From positions 11,273,787 to 11,337,786 of the forward strand of contig OX463864.1 of assembly GCA_949825065.1 (NCBI GenBank): a stretch of DNA of 64,000 bases. Reading direction: 5' to 3'. Positions within the stretch are counted from its first letter, which is position 1. Every line of letters begins with the position of its first letter. Below the pieces are notes generated by a model that saw nothing but the letters and a program-made list of their open reading frames with translations, had not been told where the DNA came from and searched no databases. Shown piece after piece: positions 1 to 9,095 of the stretch. This DNA comes from Odontocerum albicorne. Taxonomy: Eukaryota > Arthropoda > Insecta > Trichoptera > Odontoceridae. The translations under genes were made by a program, and so were the position numbers.

Positions 1-434
1 CAATATCCTATGGAGTAATTTACCTTTGAAGTGATGTTAGTCACATTTTTTTTCTACAAAAATTAATGTGAATATATATCCTTTTCCTTCACAAACCAAT
101 TGTTTTCGACCCCAGAAAAAAACCTACACAGTCGAGTGCTGGATTAATGGTAATAACACAGCCTCAAATCTCTAAATTGCATACCCATGTATACATAGTT
201 TCTATGGCAACCGTCTCCCTAGCAACCCCGGTTATATACCTGCTTGACTAGGTACACAGATCTAGCGCCACACACATACACAACTTTACTATCTATCTAT
301 ATTTTGAAGTATAAAAAATTGCTAGTTTGTAGGTGGAATTTGTGTTATTTATTATGATTATTAAAAAAAGTAAAAGGAAAATTTGCACAGTGCAGTTTAG
401 AGAGCAAACTTTATTTATTTTTTTATTATTTATT
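1..434. other. unassigned AT-rich sequence
   Basis: No coding frame, tRNA-like box or terminal repeat is visible. A slightly GC-richer patch at about 200-280 contains no recognisable motif. It ends where an antisense SINE tail begins. Confidence 0.4.
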
Positions 435-690
435 TAACACTTTTATTGCAAATACAATCTGACGGGATTATTGCCAGGCGGCAATCTCTTCCAGCCAACC
501 AGACAAAAGTAAATGAAGCAAGTTACGTGGTCGCATAAATCATTAAAATGACTATCCATCCCCACGAAATCCATAAACACATACGTGAGCATATATATAC
601 CCACGAACCCCACAAAGACGGACTATCACCCGAACATTCTTTTTTACATAACGTGAGATATCATCAATCAAAAGGAAAGGAAGGAATGGT
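435..690 (-). mobile_element. composite retroposon with SINE-1 3' tail
   Basis: The first 85 bases are the reverse complement of the tail shared with the SINE-1 family (aacacttttattgcaaatac, then a segment with ggcaatctcttccagccaac). The rest is a different body without the SINE-1 tRNA head. The same tail plus body recurs at 52590-52850 with only scattered differences, so it is one unit of about 260 bp. A T-rich start at 420-435 fits the poly-A side of an antisense insertion. The body may be the 3' UTR of the partner LINE; that is inference. Confidence 0.6.
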
Positions 691-694
691 GGAG

Positions 695-870
695 AGGAAA
701 GGAAAAGAAAAACCAGGAGGGGGATTTTCATCAAGAGTGGGATTCGAACCCACTATTATTGACAGATTATTACAAAATAAATGTACAAAGTGAGTCTAAG
801 ATAAGAAGGTAGTGGCTACTGGCATTAGATTAGGTATTTCCCAGCATCTGTGTACGTAAAAAAAATATTT
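695..870 (-). mobile_element. tRNA-derived SINE, family 4
   Basis: Read on the minus strand, the block contains a B-box-like gggttcgaatcccac followed by a unique body. Related but diverged copies lie at 39240-39395 and 56960-57115, sharing 'attattgacagatta', a 'ggtagtggct'-like segment and 'catctgtgtac'. No tRNA-like cloverleaf with a closed acceptor stem is evident, so this is a SINE rather than a tRNA gene. Confidence 0.5.
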
Positions 871-1716
871 GGTATAAAAATGTGGCCGGATTAAGAGGAT
901 CGAAGAACAAAACAAAGTAAGAAGAATGAATGATGGAAAATTATGCTAAACGAGGTGTTTAAATGTAGAGGAAGTGAAAGGACAGAAAAAAGTGGTAATC
1001 TATTCTATCTTCATGGCAAAGGACGCGACCTGATGATACTACTAAATCAAAAGTATAATGACTCTATATTCCTTCAATAGTACGTCCACTATACCCAATA
1101 CAAGACGTGTTGTTCCGTTGTATTTTTAAATATTTAATATTGAATATCGTATGGTTATCAACTTTATTTTGGAAGAAAAAACTATAATATAAATAGTCAA
1201 TTATGGCTAAAGTGACCATATTAAAATAGCAGCGGGGTATTTATTTCAGGAGGTATTCCTTAGGGTAAAAAGAGATCGCTAGTACTGGGGAGTTAATTAC
1301 CACAGTGATCACAATTCTCAGAATCGAATGTTACCAACACACTACGGAGCCGTCCACAGGCGCATAGCTCGCACTGCGCAAAAAATACAAAAGATGAATC
1401 ATTGAAAAACTAATTGAAAACAATATACCAATTGAAATCAAAGTATAAAGCCTTAATCAGACAGGTGCAACTTCACAAACCCTCATCAGCACGGGGGAAA
1501 ATCACAAAAATAGTAAAAAAAAAATTATCAATTAAAAATCATTTCAAAAAAGTTCTTCGAAAGTCCTCGAAAAACACGCGAGATTCCATTTTAAGGCTCA
1601 GATATTCGGAAGAGCATTTAAGGCGCTCCTTATAGTTCAGCAAACTTCAAAAATATCCGAGACCGTAGCGTACTCATTTCCGATCCTGTGTAGTCTAGGT
1701 ATGGGAGAATTCACAA
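871..1716. other. unassigned; short lysine-rich open stretch
   Basis: Mostly AT-rich with no recognised element. From about 1414 to 1635 a plus-strand frame stays open and is very lysine-rich, but it has no ATG at its start, no detectable domain and a composition expected of A-rich DNA. I do not call it a gene. A GC-richer patch at 1240-1380 has no recognised motif. Confidence 0.35.
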
Positions 1717-2523
1717 AATAATTTGTTCTATAATTTTCACATAAAAATGTGCAACATTCACGAATGTACAGGAATCCAGACAGTCGGGGAGGTGTTCCAT
1801 GCCGCCAAAGACATATATATATTTTTTTCAAGATAACCAACATCAGAGGTAGAGGACACGGCACATGAAGAATAAATAAATAATTTGTTCTATAATTTTC
1901 ACATAAAAATGTGTAACATTCACGAATGTACAGGAATCCAGACAGTTGGGGAGGTGTTCCATGCCGCCAAAGACATATATATATTTTTTTCAAGATAACC
2001 AACATCAGAGGTAGAGGACACGGCACATGAAGAATAAATAAATAATTTGTTCTATAATTTTCACATAAAAATGTGTAACATTCACGAATGTACAGGAATC
2101 CAGACAGTTGGGGAGGTGTTCCATGCCGCCAAAGACATATATATTTTTTCAAGATAACCAACATCAGAGGTAGAGGACACGGCACATGAAGAATAAATAA
2201 ATAATTTGTTCTATAATTTTCACATAAAAATGTGCAACATTCACGAATGTACAGGAATCCAGACAGTTGGGGAGGTGTTCCATACCGCCAAAGACATATA
2301 TATTTTTTCAAGATAACCAACATCAGAGGTAGAGGACACGGCACATGAACAATAAATAAATAATTTGTTCTATAATTTTCACATAAAAATGTGCAACATT
2401 CACGAATGTACAGGAATCCAGACAGTTGGGGAGGTGTTCCATGCCGCCAAAGACATATATATTTTTTCAAGATAACCAACATCAGAGGTAGAGGACACGG
2501 CACATGAAGAATAAATAAATAAT
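1717..2523. repeat. five-copy 162/159-bp tandem repeat
   Basis: Units begin at 1717, 1879, 2041, 2200 and 2359, so they are 162, 162, 159 and 159 bp apart, with a partial sixth start near 2518. Each unit has aataatttgttctataattt, a palindrome-like cacgaatgta segment, and a microsatellite-like acatatat plus T run. The two length classes differ by 3 nt within the (TA)n/T-run segment. Because every unit is a multiple of three, one minus-strand frame (1637-2503, 288 residues) stays open through all copies as a 53-54-residue repeat containing a CPLPLMLVILKK segment. No known domain is recognised, and I treat the frame as a by-product unless selection can be shown. Confidence 0.9.
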
Positions 2524-2548
2524 GGTGTACCTATAAAGAACAACTTAC

Positions 2549-2743
2549 TCTGGGAAAAAGAAATTGCTTCTGTCGGGAATCAAATTAGTGATGTAAGAAT
2601 TGAGTCCAAGAATTGCCCCAACAACAAGGCCGTTGACATCGCGGGGCTCAGGTTCGCAATTAAAGTAATTAAAATATTGATTCACTCCGCCAGGGGGCAG
2701 TGGCGAGCGTCTTAGCAGGGCGCCATGGCGCCTATTGGCACTA
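2549..2743 (-). CDS. candidate internal exon (unidentified protein)
   Basis: On the minus strand a pyrimidine-rich tract followed by AG (2745-2744) precedes an open stretch of about 65 codons. It ends at a near-consensus donor, CCAGA|GTAAGT, with the GT at 2548-2547. The translation has mixed, protein-like composition (for example PRDVNGLVVGAILGLNSYIT near the middle) and is less AT-driven than its surroundings. I do not recognise the family. The plus strand is also open across part of the segment, and the GC-rich part around 2690-2740 includes a gcgccatggcgcc palindrome, so a transposon origin is possible. This is a candidate only. Confidence 0.3.
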
Positions 2744-2904
2744 CTTTAAGAGCGGAAGAACTAGATTCAAGATCGATGACTATTGACACACAAAGGTTGA
2801 TCACGTCATCCTATCTGCCTAGTTCTTGTTTAGATCGATTTCTTGATTTTTTTTGTCGAGCTTCAAGAACCGAGTACTACGGAAAATATTTACATATCAC
2901 TGTG

Positions 2905-3060
2905 TCGTGTACCTTTTGGAGTAGGCACAGAGGACAGATTTTCACGCCTTTCTATCCATACATACATCCCTCTTCTTATCCACATCCATAGATCTTTTCA
3001 AACATGCTGCCATATTTTTCGTACTTCTAACTTTTCTCTTATTTAAAATGTGTCCAACTA
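2905..3060 (-). mobile_element. non-LTR retrotransposon 3' fragment (family A)
   Basis: The antisense phrase 'ggagtaggcacagaggacag' followed by 'catacatac' and scattered CT-rich sequence matches the copy at 16905-17060 and the better preserved copies elsewhere. In those copies this region encodes the C-terminal CRDR-W-SAYP end of ORF2. This copy is heavily decayed. Confidence 0.45.
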
Positions 3061-3125
3061 CCTTCTTCTTCACAACTGTTTTTTTACTAGTTGAAAACGC
3101 TTTTCGAAGTTATTGTCATATTCAA

Positions 3126-3296
3126 TTGGCTTAAATGATGACTGACGTTTCTAAAGCATTACATTATTTAACCTCAAGACGACATAAAAAAGATTACCTA
3201 ATATTTGATTGATTGATATACGATTATGTTTTTTGACATCGCTCTTAAGATGAAAATCACAACGGCTTCGAAACGTCGGCCGTAATTTAAGCCAAC
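3126..3296. repeat. Penelope-type terminal inverted module (family 2)
   Basis: Two imperfect inverted arms of about 33 bp (3126-3160 and 3262-3296, built on ttggcttaaat and atttaagccaa) flank a loop. A 'ttaagatgaaaa' plus 'ttcgaaacgtcgg' motif lies between them, next to the second arm. A second copy with the same architecture lies at 47125-47275. Arms plus a 'cgaaac' core next to the arm resemble the layout of the palindromes linked to the Penelope-like element in this window. Confidence 0.45.
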
Positions 3297-3439
3297 CTAA
3301 CTAAAAGTTTCAATACGATAGGTAGCTTTAATCTGCTGCCTTCCGTTAGGCACAGTTTTTGTACAGCACTATGTTTGCTTTGCCTACTAACGATATAAGA
3401 ATTTAATATACGCAGCATACAAGCTATAGAAAAACATAA

Positions 3440-3535
3440 ATTTTAATGAAAAACGGTATATAAGTCATGAAGTGAATCTGTCAAGAATTGAACCTGGGAC
3501 GCCCGCTTGGTTTTCGTTGATGCTAACCATTAGAC
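3440..3535 (-). mobile_element. tRNA-derived SINE, family 2 (5' part, interrupted)
   Basis: The antisense segment 'gaatctgtcaagaattgaac' followed by 'gctaaccattagac' matches the SINE-2 units at 17610-17705 and 57375-57800, whose minus strand carries a gttcgatt B box. The copy is split by the hAT-type element at 3536-4159; its remainder resumes at about 4160-4195 (attagaccaagatcgtcaat). Confidence 0.5.
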
Positions 3536-4159
3536 CAGACCTGGCCAACCCAAATTGCCCCACGGGTCGCATTTGACAACGCAAATAAATACATAAATTT
3601 GAATAATTGCAAAAAAATCCAATACTTTTATCAATATTTGACTTTACAACGAAATTCGTATTTTTATTGTAAGTGATTGATTTAGATGCAGAGGTACACA
3701 GAAAGTGTTCAATCAGTGTAAATCTGAGAAAAAAAACGATACTTCTACTAGATATGAAAGGTAAACATGTATTGAACCAACAAGATGTATTTGTGTGGTA
3801 ATATATTTACTTAGAATTCTAAGATATTAATTCGTAAATATATTTGTATAGTAATAAACAAAGTAAAAAACCTAATTCGTCATATATGACCGCGGGCCGC
3901 ACATAAGACGACCTCCGTGGCCTGGTGGTAAGACATTTGTCTGCCGATCCGGAGGTTGCGGGTTCGATCCAAGCTGGAACCCAGATTTTTTTAAATAGGA
4001 TTCCAGTCTGTTTAATACTTAGGGCCTATAAAAACATCTTTTTGGTTGGTTGGAAGATATTGCCACGTGGCAATAAACTCGCCAGGTTAAAAAAAAAACT
4101 GTTTAATAAGGGCGCCGCGGTCCGCATGTGGCCTGCGGGCCGTGGGTTGGCCAGTCCTG
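3536..4159. mobile_element. non-autonomous hAT-type element
   Basis: The ends are inverted: CAGACCTGGCCAACCC at the left and, reading inward from the right, CAGGACTGGCCAACCC, which is a CAG...CTG hAT pattern. Flanks are cattagac (3528-3535) and tattagac (4160-4167), 7 of 8 identical, as expected of the 8-bp hAT target duplication. Subterminal 'gggccg'-rich motifs occur near both ends. There is no transposase frame. A SINE-1 copy is inserted inside at about 3907-4105. Confidence 0.75.
3907..4105 (+). mobile_element. tRNA-derived SINE-1, best copy
   Basis: The tRNA-like head begins 'gacctccgtggcctggtggt' (A-box-like) and continues to a B box, gcgggttcgatcc, at about 3959-3971. Then follow 'gattttttt', an 'aggattccagtctg' body, and the family tail 'ggttggttggaag' with 'ttgccacgtggcaata', ending in poly-A (4089-4098). 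ATAAG flanks both ends (about 3902-3906 and 4107-4111), a possible short target duplication. It lies within the hAT-type element, so it is the younger insertion. The head does not close into a cloverleaf acceptor stem. Confidence 0.75.
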
Positions 4160-4195
4160 TATTAGACCAAGATCGTCAATAACACAATAAAAAAC
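4160..4195 (-). mobile_element. SINE-2 remainder downstream of hAT insertion
   Basis: This short segment starts with the duplicated target (tattagac) and continues the antisense SINE-2 sequence interrupted at 3535. It matches the 'cagtcatcga'-type segment of the copy at 17610-17705 only loosely. Confidence 0.4.
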
Positions 4196-4368
4196 GCTTA
4201 AGAGCTAAGACTAGTTGTTAAGGGACTTGAGTTATGCCAGGGGTTTTTGGGTTGAATTCTAGGTGGCATTCGAAAAAAATAGGAGCTTAGACTAGCAACA
4301 ATACTCGCATGTGTTTTTTGAGATTTCTATTCCTTGCCTAGGATACTTATTAAATAATAAATTGTAAT

Positions 4369-4590
4369 TTGTGTTATCAAACACTGTTTATTTCACTTTT
4401 TGAAACGGTATAACCCTACCGGTTTGGTTTTCACCTCATAATCAGGGGAGCACAAACAAGACTCTGAAGTCTTAAAACCAGTAGGGTTATACCGTTACAA
4501 AAAGTGAAATAAACAGTGTTTGATAAAACAAATTACAATGTATTTAAACCTCCACAATGTTAATGCCTTAACTATAAACAATACCTTTAT
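4369..4590 (-). mobile_element. Penelope-like palindromic terminal module
   Basis: Inverted arms of about 62 bp (4369-4430 and 4475-4538) contain 'caaacactgtttatttcac' and its complement plus 'ggtataaccctac'. The second arm equals the 3' sequence following the GIY-YIG gene at 61850-61915. Outside the second arm lies 'aacctccacaatgttaatgc', the complement of the leader that precedes the arms at 7461 and 33446. This copy is therefore reversed relative to those two. The loop holds a 'tgattatgagg' motif on the minus strand. Confidence 0.75.
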
Positions 4591-4694
4591 AAATAATACA
4601 TTTTGGAAACTTAGTTTTAATTTAACTATTTTGAAAATCAAAGTAAAATGTGTAAATTAAAAATAGTTTCTAAAAAGAGTTGCGTCATCTCAAG

Positions 4695-4995
4695 GGATGA
4701 CCTCTGTGGCCTAGTTGTGAAGACGTTTACCTACCCCCCGGGGTTTCATGTTCGATTCCTGATGGTACCTAAAAAAAAAAAGTAAAAGCTTAGCCCCAAT
4801 CACGTAAATGATATTTTTTAGAAAGAGTCTGGAAATAATGCTGGCTAGATTTGATACTCGTGCGAGTATTGTTGCCTCTTCACGTACTACATATTTCCAA
4901 CAAGCTCAATGACGAAATGCGGGTTTCGTGCGTCTTCGAAGTATCGATTTATAGCGCTGAAGACAATGCTATCTCTCGCCTACGCTCTTCAATAT
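4695..4995 (+). mobile_element. SINE-1b (tRNA head with alternative tail)
   Basis: The head 'tgacctctgtggcctagttg' with a B-box-like gttcgattcc matches SINE-1. The downstream half differs: 'gcgagtattgttgcctcttc', 'ccaacaagctcaatgacg' and an 'acaatgctatctctcgc' segment. That combination recurs at 17740-18005 and partly at 38240-38440 and 27805-28100. It defines a second SINE subfamily sharing the head. Confidence 0.6.
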
Positions 4996-5118
4996 AGCCA
5001 CATCACCAATTTAGATATTTTTATTAATTTATATAAAACTTTGATATAAATACATATTGTGGACTTATTGTTTTAAAAACATTTATTAATTTCTCTTTAA
5101 AATTATTCCAATCAACCA

Positions 5119-5992
5119 ACTTTTATTTTATAATTGTTATTGGTATATGTTACTACCGTGCCCATAATTATTATTGGTATACTATCCTGCCTATTATTGT
5201 TATTGGTATATTATCCTTCCTATATTTGTTATTCGTACTAATAATGTGCCTACAATTGTTATTGATATACTACCGTGCCTATACCTAATTGATATTGGTA
5301 TACTACCCTGCATATAATTGTTATTTGTACTAATACTGTGCCTACAGTTGTTATTGGTATACTACCGTGCCTATAATTGTTATTCGTACTAATTCTGTGC
5401 CTACAATTGTTATTGGTATACTAACGTGCCTATAATTATTATTGGTATACTACCCTGCCTATAATTGTTATTGTAATACCACCTTGCCTATAATTGTTCT
5501 TGGTATACTACCCTGCCTATAATTGTTATTGGAATACTACCGTACCTATAATTGTCATTGGTATACTATCCTGCCTATAATTATTATCCGTGCTAATACG
5601 GTGACTACAATTGTTATTGGTATACTTCCCTGCCTTTAATTGTTATTGGAATACTAACGTGCCTATAATTGTTATTCGTACTAATTATGTGCCTACAATT
5701 GTTATTGGTATACTAGCGTGCCTATAATTGTTATTGGTATACTACCCTGCCTATGATTGTTATTGGAATACTACCTTGCCTATAATTGTTATTGGTATAC
5801 TACCCTGCCTATAATTGTTATTGGAATACTACCGTGCCTATAATTGTCATTGGTATATTATCCTGCCTATAATTATTATTCGTACTAATACGGTGACTAC
5901 AATCGTTATTGGTATACTACCCTGCCTTTAACTGTTATTGGAATACTACCGTTCCTTTAATTGTTATTCGTATACTACCCTGCCTATAATTG
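5119..5992. repeat. 29-bp minisatellite with ~292-bp higher-order repeat
   Basis: About thirty copies of a unit of about 29 bp (taattgttattggtatacta plus ccctgcc). Variants (ggtatac, ggaatac, cgtactaat types) recur in a fixed order: the 'attgtcattgg' variant is at 5551 and 5843, and the 'tattcgtactaatt' variant at 5381 and 5673, both 292 bp apart. About three higher-order units fill the array. No coding signal. Confidence 0.9.
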
Positions 5993-6570
5993 CCTCAATT
6001 TTTTTCCATCTGGTTTCACTTAATTCCTCTTTAACATCTTAGCAGGTTGGTAGAGATTGCCACTATATACAACAAAAGTGTAATAAAATACAATATTTAA
6101 TTTCTTATATATAGTTAGCACCTACATACTAAATTATGACTAGATAACAAATCTTACAACTAATTATTTTATATACGAATGAATTAATGAATCTCTAGAT
6201 TATCTGTCATTAATGAAACTCTTGATTATTATAATGTCTTGAAAAGTTATAAAATTTCATTTATATCCCTTCAACTTAACAGCATCTAGATTAATTTATA
6301 GGAACTTTCTATAATAAATCCAGGAAATCTTCTAATGCTTTAAAGGAATGCTCATATAATAATTTATTGGTCATTTGGCATAACGAAATAAATAGCGAGG
6401 CTCGTAAAAAATATACCACCTCGGGGCAGAGTTTCCCCCACTTCCTTATTCCTCTGTAGTGACCTCTGGTGAGTACTGGGCCCTAGTGGGGCCGGTACAG
6501 CATGGCCTGCAGGGTTCTGCTATTTTATATTATTGTTTCCAATATATTATTTATTAATAGTTAAAAAAAT
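5993..6570. other. unassigned; GC-richer patch near 6415-6525
   Basis: AT-rich sequence with one GC-richer patch. That patch contains a pyrimidine tract ending in tctgtag and, nine bases later, a consensus-like donor ctctg|gtgagta on the plus strand. The interval is too short to be a convincing exon and no homologous protein is recognised. Confidence 0.3.
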
Positions 6571-6574
6571 TACT

Positions 6575-6770
6575 TGACCTCACCAAACCTACTTAACCTA
6601 ACCTAAAATTACAGATCCTAACCTTACCTAACAATACATAACCTAACTATATCTTATATTACGGAACCAGTAATGGACCTAGCATTATAGAACTTAACCT
6701 AATCTAACATTACATATGTTAGGCTAACCTAATCTTACTATACAGAACATAACATTACAAAATGTAAAAA
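6575..6770. repeat. degenerate CCTAA/TTAGG-like repeat
   Basis: Repeated 'aacctaacct', 'aaccttacctaac' and similar degenerate pentamers occur throughout. Short perfect runs of the complementary TTAGG type lie nearby at about 7095-7160 (aggttaggttaggtta). TTAGG is the common insect telomeric repeat. Here the runs are only about three units and heavily degenerate, so this is interstitial or simple sequence. Confidence 0.55.
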
Positions 6771-6924
6771 TACCTCAAGAACGCGATGTTTCAAGGTATT
6801 TAATAAACTTCTAAAGCGCACCTAATTGCATTCTGAAGGAATTATTTTATATGGTATTGGAAACTGTGTTTAAACCCGGACGCTTTTAAAAAATAACTTT
6901 TCTTCTTTTTATCAGGTTCTTGCA

Positions 6925-7215
6925 AACCTGCATACCATCATGCCGTTTCTCTGTCGGGGTAGGCAGAAAACTGCGCATCAGACTTTCATATCTCGACACA
7001 TACCCTTCGCCTCTTCTACATTCACACACCTACTTATACAATTTCTACGATTTATTACAACTTACCTATGAACGTAGGTTTCATATTTATTAGTATACAG
7101 GTTAGGTTAGGTTAGATTATACACAAATCCTTCGCCTTTCTTTCGTACACAGGTTAGGTTATACACATAACATTCATACACCTTATCATACAACTCCTAC
7201 GATTATGAAATATAT
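6925..7215 (-). mobile_element. non-LTR family A 3' fragment
   Basis: Antisense 'ccatcatgccgtttctctgt' plus 'cggggtaggcagaa', then 'tctcgacacata', corresponds on the minus strand to the CRDR...SAYP...KR-D C-terminus seen in the copy at 54955-55340. A second overlapping stretch (7115-7215) repeats the 'cacaaatccttcgcc' and 'cctacgatt' portions. No frame is intact. Confidence 0.6.
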
Positions 7216-7454
7216 TGCATTGTATTGAATCAGACTCTCGTATCGGAGTCTGGAGTCGGACACCGCAAAAGTTTAATAAAATATTATTAAGATTTTGCGA
7301 CTTCCTGCAAAAACGTAATATCTTGTTGATGCGTGTGTACGTGACCGCACAAATATTGTACTTGCAAAAGGACGATGCGCCTCATCAGGTAAAGATATCT
7401 AGTGTATTACTTTACTAACAGAGCACCTTAACAGTTATGACTTGTATATTGTTT

Positions 7455-7645
7455 AAAGTTAAGGCATTAACGTTGTGGAGGTTTAGACATTGCAATTTGT
7501 TTTATCAAACACTGTTTATTCCACTTTTTGTAACGATATAACCCTACCGGTTTCAAGGCTTTCACCTCATCTTCTTGAAACTGGTAGGATTATACCGTTA
7601 CAAAAAGTGGAATAAATAGTATTTGATAAAATAAATTACAAAGTT
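7455..7645 (+). mobile_element. Penelope-like palindromic terminal module
   Basis: A leader 'taaggcattaacgttgtgga' is followed by inverted arms at about 7493-7560 and 7575-7640 built on caaacactgtttattccact and its complement. The inter-arm segment is very short compared with 33440-33685, leaving only ctttcacctcatcttc. The right arm ends in 'gataaaataaattac'. Relative to the other copies it has lost the 'gatgatgagg' part of the loop. Confidence 0.7.
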
Positions 7646-7744
7646 ATAACTTGTCGCAAGTACGTATATGAGCTTACAAGTCTAAACATTGGCTTTAGAC
7701 TGTATTTTATAAAATAAATGTGTTCTTTTTTCTAAGAAAATGTG

Positions 7745-7816
7745 TTATTTTCCTGCCATCTTTGGTACCGTTTAGACCCCCAATGGGTCGCGACCCCTAG
7801 ATTAAGAAACGATGTT
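7745..7816 (-). mobile_element. hAT-type terminal fragment
   Basis: Read on the minus strand, the end runs catcgtttcttaatctaggg followed by gtcgcgacccattgggg. This is the common animal hAT terminus pattern (CAG.GTTTCT-A-CTAGGGGTCGCGACCC). No partner terminus or target duplication was found. Confidence 0.5.
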
Positions 7817-8420
7817 CTATGGCAATATAATTTTTTTAGTATTTGGCGGGAATTTTCGCAACTGGCATTTAGCTGAGTGTTTAATTGTGTCCTAGATTTC
7901 TAAATTCAAGATATCATCAGATCAAGAAAAGAGTAACGAAGTTAACTCTTAGTGCCAGAGTTTTTTTTAGGGGACCATCTGGGGAGGTAATCTGTGTGAG
8001 AGAGAAAGCTAACTGTGAGTTATGTGTATACTTTAATGATTCTTAACCCGAACCCTCAATTATTGGGGGCGAAAGCAATATTGTCTCCCGGATACACACT
8101 TAAACATATCCGCATCATATATTTGAATTTATTGAGGGGTACCAAATGAATAAATTATAAAAATGCGAAACTCAAGTTACAGTCGAATGGGAATTGAATC
8201 TAAAATTCAAATCAGCTTTAAAAATTTGAATGACATTGTTTTGAATTTTGGATGTTGTCTTTATTTTGGAATTTCCCCAGACTTAACATATATTAGGGTA
8301 TACATTATTACCAAGTTTTCGAATCTTCGTACATAATTTATTTATGAGTAAGGCTTTCAATAAACTCATACAACCCAATATTGCGGGTTTTTCACTTTCA
8401 ATATATCCTTACCAACCAGA
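7817..8420 (+). other. unassigned with SINE-1b tail fragment
   Basis: AT-rich sequence. At about 8040-8110 a 'gcaatattgtctcccgg' segment matches the end of SINE-1b (17940-17975). Nothing else is recognised. Confidence 0.35.
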
Positions 8421-8424
8421 AAGA

Positions 8425-8600
8425 TAGCCTCCGTGACCTAGTAGTTAAGAGGCCTGCGTTTGAACCGAATGTTTTGGATTCGATTGCTTTTGGTGCTATT
8501 TTTTTTTTCAAGTAGAGTTCATGTCTGGTGCTCACTTAACACTTATAACATTTCCTTTAGGCTTCTTTAACATATGGTTCATCCGAGGGGATGGCCATGT
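8425..8600 (+). mobile_element. degenerate SINE-1 copy
   Basis: 'gatagcctccgtgacctagt' is the SINE-1 head, 'ggattcgatt' its B-box region, and the following T-run and 'ctcacttaacac' correspond to the body. The tail has decayed. Confidence 0.5.
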
Positions 8601-8699
8601 AGCATTAATCTGGTCAGGTTGTACTGTATACAACGAAAGAATAAAACAATATAATACAAAAGTGATAAAAACTATGATTTTGATAAAAAAATAAATTAT

Positions 8700-9095
8700 T
8701 TTATCATTATCCCCAATATATCTTAAATCACATGAACCCCAATATATCGTAACTATAACCACCTTAACCCAAATATATCGTAATTGTAATCACGTTAACC
8801 CAAATATATAGTAACTGTAATTAAATTAACCCAAATACATCGTAACTGTAATCACATTTACCCAAATATATCGTAACTGTTATTAAATTAACTCAAATAT
8901 ATCGTAACTGTAACCACCTTAACCCAAATATATCGTAACTGTAACCACCTTAACCCAAATATATCGTAACTGTAATCACATTAACCCAAATATATCGTAA
9001 CTGTAATCACATTAACCCAAATATATCATAACTGTAATCACATTAACCCAAATATATCGTAACTTTAATCTCATTAACCCAAATACGAGTATATA
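8700..9095. repeat. 31-bp tandem repeat (~13 copies)
   Basis: A unit of 31 bp (taacccaaatatatcgtaac plus tgtaatcacat) repeats from about 8700; consecutive starts at 8951 and 8982 show the period. Variants (accacct versus atcacat) alternate in short blocks. It is non-coding. Confidence 0.9.

Noticed and set aside
1414..1635. Lysine-rich 73-residue plus-strand gene
   Set aside because: The open stretch has no ATG at its start, reflects A-rich composition and lacks any recognisable domain.
1637..2503. 288-residue minus-strand frame as a genuine gene
   Set aside because: It is entirely built from tandem DNA units with a TA/T microsatellite in each, and it has no known domain, promoter or splice context. 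It is kept only as a question about frame maintenance.
3907..3975. Genuine tRNA gene at the SINE-1 head
   Set aside because: A- and B-box-like sequences are present, but there is no closing acceptor stem, and the same head continues into a dispersed body and tail in many copies.
4369..4538. Rho-independent terminator
   Set aside because: The long hairpin is a copy of a dispersed retroelement end in eukaryotic DNA, not a bacterial terminator.
5119..5992. CRISPR-like array
   Set aside because: The repeats are contiguous 29-bp units without unique spacers, and the DNA is eukaryotic in character. The same reasoning applies to the 31-, 41- and 44-bp arrays.
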